This document shows, in pieces, positions 25,613 to 33,300 of a stretch of DNA of 46,025 bases. How positions within the stretch are numbered: the stretch's first letter is position 1; each line of letters begins with the position of its first letter. Under the pieces are notes generated by a model. It did no database searches. It had not been told where the DNA came from and saw only the letters and a list, made by a program, of their open reading frames with translations. Source of the stretch: a virus; IMG/VR virus record IMGVR_UViG_3300006033_000040, positions 1-46,025 of that record. One strand, 5' to 3'. The position numbers and the translations under genes are program-made.

Positions 25613-26169
25613 GCGACTACAGCCTGTTTGCCACGATGGCAAAGCGCCCCGGCCTTGCGCTCTCTGCGGCAGACGATGGTTCCATGGCGTTGACCTCAGC
25701 CGATGAGCTGGGCCGGCGCAAGTTCAGCAGCGACGGCATGGGGTTGAGCGCCAAAGCCGGAGAAGGCACCGCGCTGGCCGCGACCACCGGTACCGGCCAG
25801 GGCTTGCGTGGCGCGCAGGGCAAGTCTGGCGGCATGAACATGAAGGGCATGGCGACCATCGCCGGGATGATGGCCCAGTCGTATGCCGACGATCAGGCCG
25901 CCGTGGCAGATCAGGCGCAGCGATCCATCAGGCCGGTGGAGTGGCGCGAGCCGGAACGCTCAAACCTGGGTGCTGAGCTGATGATCAGCAGCAAGAAGCT
26001 GAAGGTGCCGGCCAAGCGTGGCCTGGGGGCCATCCAGCGCGGGCGTCAGGGACTTGATCCCATCGACGCCAACGGCGTGCGGATGATGAACATCCAGGAG
26101 AAGGTGGCCTACGCCAAGGAGCTGCGCTCCAAGCTGGCGAAGCTCAAGGCGAAGAAGGGGGCCCGGTGA
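25609..26169 (+). CDS. Putative internal virion protein
   Basis: 186 residues, overlapping the previous gene by four bases (ATGA). It is Gly/Met/Ala-rich in the middle (GGMNMKGMATIAGMMAQS), a hydrophobic helix that could insert in membranes. It repeats the SSKKLK motif of its neighbour (MISSKKLKVPAKRG) and ends in a basic helix. Gene order within the ejection-protein block supports an internal virion role. No known family is recognised. Confidence 0.55.
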   Translation: MSDYSLFATMAKRPGLALSAADDGSMALTSADELGRRKFSSDGMGLSAKAGEGTALAATTGTGQGLRGAQGKSGGMNMKGMATIAGMMAQSYADDQAAVADQAQRSIRPVEWREPERSNLGAELMISSKKLKVPAKRGLGAIQRGRQGLDPIDANGVRMMNIQEKVAYAKELRSKLAKLKAKKGAR

Positions 26170-27359
26170 TGGCAAAGTTTGGACTTGGCGGCTTGAATGC
26201 CGTGCTCAGCGGGGGCCTGCAGGGCTATCGCATGGCGAAGCAGGAGATGCGCGCCGATGATGATGCTGCGTGGACCAAGCAACTGCGTGAGCGGCAGATG
26301 AAGCAGTTCGACGAGCAGGACGCCGAGCGCTCCCTGACGTTGCAGGGCCAGAAGGTGGGGGCCGACATCATCACGGCTGACCGGCAGCGCCACATCGAAG
26401 GCGGAGGCGATCCCAACACGTACAAGCCAAGCACGCAGGTGCTGGCCAATGCGATGGAGGCCAGAGGGCGCGTGTTCGCTGACAACGGACGGGCCGATCT
26501 GTTCATAAAAAACCACGCTGAAGCCATTCCGCTCTACACCGCAGCGCGCCAGCAGGCGCTGGGCACTGCGCTGCAGGAGTATTCAGCCAGCACTGACCCA
26601 GAGAACGTGCGCGCTTTGCGGCTGGCCCAGGCTGCCTATCCTCACATCCGCGACGGCCGGAAGATCACGAATGCCAAGTTCCAGCAGGGCCTGAACGGAT
26701 CGTTCATCGACGCCAGCCTGGACAACGGCGAGACCGTGAAGTTGAACCCTGCCGACATCCCCAAGCGCGTGCAGTGGGCCATGATGAACCCCGAGCAGGT
26801 CTCCAAGTACGAGATGGAGAAGATGTTGGAGGGCCTCAAGACCGAAGGCAAGCTGAAGGAGATCAGTGCCAGAGGCGAGGAAGACCGAAAGACTTGGGGA
26901 ACTCGCGGAGAGAGCGCCGTGGAAGTGGCAAAGGTGCGCGGTGATGTTGCGCGCGATGTAGCCAAGACCCGCACGCAGGGGCAGATCACGGTGAGCCAGC
27001 TTCGGGCTGCGGCCAAGTCCGGTGGTGGTGGCCGATCTGGTAGCGGCGGGAAAGCCGCGTACCTCAAGAGCACCACGCCGCTTGCTGACGGGACCATCCT
27101 GGCGAACATGAGCGACGGCAAGAGCTTCGTTGTCACCGATGACGACGGGAACCCTCGCGTGAGCGCGAAGGCCGTTGATCAGGCGCTTGCTGGCACCAAG
27201 ATCGTGGCCGGCAGCCTTGGCGGGATGAGCAATACCCCAGACCAGAACGCGGCCGGCGGCGCCAAGCTGGTGAGGGGCTTGGGGGCGGCAGTCACTCCGC
27301 CCAGGAACGCAACCCAGCCGAATGGCGGCAAGAACTTCAACAGTCTCTGGGGAGAGTGA
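26169..27359 (+). CDS. Internal virion/ejection protein
   Basis: 396 residues. The ATG at 26169 overlaps the preceding stop; a GTG one codon earlier is possible. It is mostly helical and highly charged, with a Gly-rich N-terminus (FGLGGLNAVLSGGLQGYRM), a domain at 100-200 (ALQEYSASTDPENVRALRLAQAA split), a coiled coil near 220-290 and a GGGGRSGSGG hinge before a small beta domain (ADGTILANMSDGKSFVV). The layout suits a protein ejected with DNA. It precedes the giant ejection-type gene by three bases. Confidence 0.6.
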   Translation: MAKFGLGGLNAVLSGGLQGYRMAKQEMRADDDAAWTKQLRERQMKQFDEQDAERSLTLQGQKVGADIITADRQRHIEGGGDPNTYKPSTQVLANAMEARGRVFADNGRADLFIKNHAEAIPLYTAARQQALGTALQEYSASTDPENVRALRLAQAAYPHIRDGRKITNAKFQQGLNGSFIDASLDNGETVKLNPADIPKRVQWAMMNPEQVSKYEMEKMLEGLKTEGKLKEISARGEEDRKTWGTRGESAVEVAKVRGDVARDVAKTRTQGQITVSQLRAAAKSGGGGRSGSGGKAAYLKSTTPLADGTILANMSDGKSFVVTDDDGNPRVSAKAVDQALAGTKIVAGSLGGMSNTPDQNAAGGAKLVRGLGAAVTPPRNATQPNGGKNFNSLWGE

Positions 27360-27362
27360 TAG

Positions 27363-30300
27363 ATGCCGCGTCCGTGGAGTGAAGTTGAGCAGTCCCGTGA
27401 ATTCCAAGACCTGAGCCGAGACGACCGAGAGGCGGCCCGCGCTCAATACTGGCGGGATGTGGTTCGGCCACAGATCCAGAACCGCGAGGATCTTGCGCCA
27501 GCCCGACAAGCCTTCTTTGCAAGAAGCGGCACATCAGTCGCGCGTGAACAGTTGCCTGACGAGGTGCAGTACAGCACTGCAGCCGGCGGCGGCCGCGGTG
27601 GGCAAGGCGGCCCGACCGCCGATGAACTGGCAAAGGCCAATCCTCCGAGCTTGGTGCAGCGCGTCAAGCGCGGCCTGTCCGAGGCACTCACGCCAAAGGT
27701 GACTGCGGCGCAGATGATCGAACAGCCGCGTGGGCCCGATGAGCCTGTGCCGGTGGAAGACCTCCAGCGCCGCATGCTTGAGGCGACAGACCCAGCAGCA
27801 GCCGCGCGCCGTGATGCGCAGGAACTCGCCCAGGCCGCATACCGTCCTGGCCAGATGTCTGCATCGCCAGACCGCACAACGCTTCAGCGTGTGTTGGACA
27901 CCACCAACCGCAAGCCGCTCGACAACTCCCTTGGCGGCCTGCTTCTGGAGACCGGCGGCGACGCTGCCCGTGGCGCGGTGCGCGGTGTGGAGAGCATCGG
28001 CACATCCGGGTGGGGCCTGGTGCGCGCTGGCGCGGATGTCGTCGGCGCTGACAAAGTGGCCGGCGTGGCAGCCGAGGCAGGCAAGGCCGGGCGGCGCTCC
28101 ATGGATGCGATCGCCAGCCCTGACCGCAACTCCACCACGCAACAGGTGTTCGAGAGCACCTTTGCGAACGTCCCTGTGCTGCTGGGCCTGGGCGCCGGAA
28201 GCAAGGCGTTGGTGGCCATGGGCGGCATGTCCGCGGGCAGTGCCTACGATGAGGCGCGCAACGCAGGGAAGCCCGTTGACGAGGCGCTGGAGCGCGGCGT
28301 GACGCACGGCTTGGCCGAGATGCTGGGCGAGAAGGTCGCACTTCCAGCGCTTGGGAAGCTCTTCTCACGCGCAGCAACGAAGGTTTCGACGCCAGAGCTT
28401 GGCCATCTCCTGGCCGATCTGCTGGTGAAGGAGCAGGTTGGCGAGCAGGCAACCACTGCCATGCAGGACGCCTACGACAAGTTTGGGAGCGGTGGCACGC
28501 GGCCCTACATGACGCTGAGCGACTACCTGGACGATGCCATCCAGACATCGAAGGTCACGCTGGGCCAGTCGCTGCTGATGGGCGGCGGCGCCGCGGTGTT
28601 GAACAAGTTGGCGCAGCCGAAGGCGGTTGACCCGCTGGCGATGCGCCAGGCTTTCACGCGGGTGGCAAACGGCCATGGCCTGAATCCGAAGGCGGCGGCG
28701 GCGATCGAGCAGCAGGCCGCGCAACTTCCGCCAGAGAAGGCACCTGGGTTCATCGAGCGCGCGATCGGCGCCATGGAGAGGCGTGGCCTGGTCAAGAAGG
28801 CAGGTGCATCGTTGGCCTGGCAGCAGGCAGTGCAGCAGTCCGCGGCGGCTCAGCCGGAGATCATCAACCAGCCCAACGCGCCAACTGCGGCAGACATGGG
28901 GTGGGCAGATGGAGTGCAGGCCAGCCAGCAAGGCCCCGCCAATGCCGATCAAGTGGCAACGTTGCCACTTGAAAACACTGGTGGTCCGGCCCAGGTGACC
29001 GCCCAAGTGTGGAATGGCCAACCCTTCGAGCCCGCCGGGCAGCCCATGGCCGGGCCTGATGGCCGCCAGTACCTGCCCGCAATGGCCGCCGGCAAGCCGG
29101 TGTTCATCCCCGTTGACGAGATCACTCAGGAGGCTCCCGCCGATGTCAGCATTCCAATGGCACCTTCTCCCGTGGCTGGAGGAAGCGGTGATGTCGCAGG
29201 CGGTGTCGATTCAGGAGGCCTGGCAGGTGCAGGACCAGCAGTTGATCCACTTGTACGAGGATCTGGTGACGATGCCGGAATGCTTGCGGCCAACGATGGA
29301 GCGGCTGCACCTGTTCGAGATGGAATCGCCCAGCGACCTCCTGCACTGACCACGCCGGCCCAGCCCACCACGTTGGGCGAGATGGTCAGTGCCCGCCCGA
29401 ACAACGCGCCCGGGTTCACTGCGGCAGATGTGATGCGCCCTGCCCAGCCCGAGGCAGTACAGCCAGAGCCGCCGGCCGCGCCAGCGCGCCGCGCCGACTT
29501 CGAGAGCGAAGATGCGGTGCGGCAGTTCCTGAGCGAGCAGCGCCGCAACTCCAGCATCCGCATCAGCGCTGCGCCGGTGCAGACCGAAAGCGGCTGGAGC
29601 TTCGTCACGAAGGACGAGCCGGGCTACGACGAGGCGCGCCAGGCGGCCACATCCCGCGCCGAGCAGCGCAGCCAGCCGCCGGCACAGGATCTGGCCGGCG
29701 AGAAGCTGAATCGCAGCTGGACGGCCTTCGCGCCAGAGACAGGAACCAAAGGCGTGCCGCGGGCAGAAATGCCGCAAGTGAAGGCCGGCGACCGCAGCGC
29801 GCTTGTGCAGTACCTGCGGGCCCGCGGCGTGGAGTACGAGGCCGACGCCGAGATCCCCGCAGTTGACCTGAAGCCGACACAGGCTGAGTTCTCGCCGTCG
29901 AAGGTCAAGCAGGCCATGGAGCACCAGGGCGGAGACCGCTCGATCCTCGTCAGCTCAGACGGCTACGTGGTGGACGGGCATCACCAGTGGCTCGCCAAGC
30001 GCGAGGCCGGTGAGCCCGTGAAGGCGATTCGCCTGAGCGCCCCGATCGACGAACTTCTGCCGCTGGTGCGCGAGTTCCCGTCAGTTGGTAAGGCCGCAGG
30101 CGCAACGAAGCCAACGGCGCAGCCTGCTGACGCCGCCCAGCAAGCAGCGCCCGCACCAGAACAGGCGCAAGCAGCGCCCGCGGCCGCAGAAGGCGAGCCG
30201 GTAGTGGTTCATCGGACAAGCAAGGGCAAAGAACTCACCGGCTACGTGCGCAAGCTCACCCCCGCGCAGGCACAGGCCATCGACCCGTACACCTTCCGCA

Positions 30301-33300
30301 AGGGCGAGAAGGGCATGTACTTCGTGCGCAAGGAACGTGCCGATGCATGGGATGCACAGCAATCCGCCGCTGCTGAGATGGCCGCCCCGGACTACTGGCA
30401 GAAGAAACTTGACGCAAAGAAATCAACCGCCCCAACCCAAGAAGCAGCAACGCCGCGAGAAGCTGCGCCCGCAGCCGAGCCAGCCGGTGGAGTTCCCGCA
30501 GCCGGAAGTGCCACCGTGGAAGCCGATGGGGTAAAGGTCGAACCCAAGCCAGGATCTCGTGTCACCAATCCGGACGGCAGCTACTACACGGTTCCGAAGC
30601 CCGAGAGAAAGTCCGCCGGCAAGGTCACTGGGGTGAAGCCAGCGCCAGCGCCAGGCACACGCAAGGCTGAGATGCGCCCGTATCGGCGCAGTGATGGCAG
30701 CATCGGCTACGAGGCGGTTCCGATCGTTCCGCCACCCGCACCGGAGCCGGCGGCCGAGATCGACCCGATGGAATCAGCTCCTGCTGTCAGCAAGAACACG
30801 GTCTTCACCGAGCCCGCCCCCGCCAAGAAGCCGGCCGACATGGCTGGGTTTGTCGGTGTGAGCGACGTTGAGCTCGCACTGCGCCGGCTGTCCAGCGCCG
30901 AGCAGCGACCTGGCGACATCAAACTTGGCAACGACAAGTTCGTGACGCTCGATCAGGCCGTGGCCGCCGCGCGCGAAGCTATGACCCCGAAAGAATGGGG
31001 CATGCCGTTCCAGTTCATGCGCGTGTTGGACATCGCGCCGGTGGACTGGGGCCGGATGGTCAATGCGATGAAGGAGCCGGCCGCGGCGCCAGCCATCAGC
31101 GCCAACACCGTTTTCACCGAGGATGCGGCCGCCAAGGCCCGCGCGCTGCTGAAGTCGAAGCTGGGCCAGCTGAACAGCGGCATCGACCCCGAGGTGATGA
31201 TGGCCGGCATCACGCTGGCCGGGTACCACATCGAGAAGGGCGCACGCACCTTCGCCGCCTACAGCAAGGCGATGCTGGCCGACCTGGGCGACGCGGCCCG
31301 GCCGTACCTCAAGAGCTGGTACCTTGGGTTGCGGTTCGACCCGCGCGCCGCGGCATTCGCGGGCGACATGGACAGCGCCTCCACTGTGGAAGCGGCCAGT
31401 GTTGAGCAAGCCGCCGAACCGGCGCAAACTACCGGGGCAACGGAGGCCCCCAATGATGCACGCAACCTGGATCGCGCAAGCCCGAGCGCACTGGAAGGAG
31501 TTCCAGCCGCGCCGGTTCAAAGAGCTGCTGGCCAGCGGGAGGCTGAACGAGGCGCTGGAGACAGCCGCCCAGCAGACGGCGGACGAGATGCAGCAGCTGG
31601 TGAACGAGGGGTTCAACCGATCGGAGGCGTGGGAGGCGGTGAGGGAGCTGTACCTGTTCCCGCCCGAGGAAAGCGCGCAGGACGAGGCTCCGGAGTCGCC
31701 CGGATTCGAGACAGCGCAGAGCGTGAGCAGCCTTCTGGGCAACCTCAAGATGCCGGGCGAGAGGGACGACTAGACCCGCCTCAGTTTGAGCCTGCCGACT
31801 TCACCATTGAGCAGGATTTCGCCCTGGGCGAGGGCGGTCAAAAAACCAAGTACCGCCTGAACGCCGATGCGATCCGCCTGGTGAAGGCGCTCGAAACCGC
31901 CGGCCGCACTGCGACGGTGGACGAGCAGCAGGTGCTGGCCAAGTACGTGGGCTGGGGTGGTATTCCGCAGGCCTTCGACGAGAAGAATGCCGACTGGGCC
32001 AAGCAGCACGCCGAACTGCGCGAGCTGCTGACGCCCGACGAGTGGGCTGCGGCCGTGCAGAGCACGCAGTACGCGCACTACACCTCCAAGGAGATCATCG
32101 GCGGCATGTACACGGCGCTGCGCCGCATGGGCTTCACCGGCGGCGCAACGCTGGAGGCCGGCGGCGGGGTGGGCAACTTCATCGGTCTGATGCCTGCTGA
32201 CATGCGCACCGCTGGCAAGGTGACGCTGATCGAGCGCGAGACCATCGCCGCCATGATCGCCAAGCACCTGTACCCGCGCCAGAACGTGCGGCGCGCCGAT
32301 TTCACCGAGTTCGGCAAGGGCCAGGATGGGCAGTTCGATGCCCAGGTCGGCAACCCGCCGTTTTCGTCCACCACGCTGACCGACCAGTCTGGCCGCAAGC
32401 ACTTGTCTGGCCTGAGCGTCCACAACTACTTCATCGCCAAGGGCATCGACCTGCTGCGAGAGGGCGGCGTCTCTGCGGTGGTGGTGTCGAATTCGTTCCT
32501 CGATGCGAAGAACGACCGGGCCCGCGCCTACATCGCTGACCGGACCCGCTTCCTGGGCGCGATCCGCCTGCCAAACAACGCCTTCGCCAAGAACGCCGGC
32601 ACCGAGGTCACGACCGACATCGTGTTCTTCCAGAAGCTGCCCGAGAGCGAATGGGGAAGCAAGGCGGCCAAGGCTGACGCCAAACGCTGGGTTGGCGTTG
32701 AGGCGGTTGCTGACGCGGCCGGCGGCAAGGATCTGGCGCTGAATGCCTACTTCGCCGCCAACCCCGACATGATGCTGGGACAGTGGGGCCGCTTTGGCAC
32801 CATGTACGGCCCTGACCAACCCGCCCTGGTGGCGAAGGACGGCCAGGACACGGCTGCGCTGCTGGCCCGCGCGGTGAAGAACCTGCCCGAGGGGATCTAT
32901 ACCCCGGCGGCCGTGGTGAACACCGCCGCAATGCGTGACGCTGGCATCGAGGCGCTGCACGACAAGACGGTGGCAGAAGGTGGCTTCTACAACCACACCA
33001 CCGGCCTGTGGCGGCGCCTGCCTGACCGCGCCGGTGAAGAGGTGGCCGTGCGTGTCACACCAGAGACGATGTGGAGTGCGAAACAAGCACTCGGGCAAGC
33101 CGGGTTCCAGCGCCTGCAGCGCCTGGCCGACATGCGCCGCACCGTGCGCGACCTACTGGCCGCCGAGATCGCCGACGACAAGGCCATGGACGGCCTGCGC
33201 AAGACCCTCAACGAGCAGTATGACGCCTATGTGGCCGACGCTGGCCCGATCAACGACCGCGCGACCGCGCGCCTGTTCGAGGATGACCCTGACTACCCGC

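Noticed and set aside
30337-30534. Third nested ORF in the giant gene
   Set aside because: Pro/Gln/Arg-rich shadow with no good SD and no protein-like pattern.
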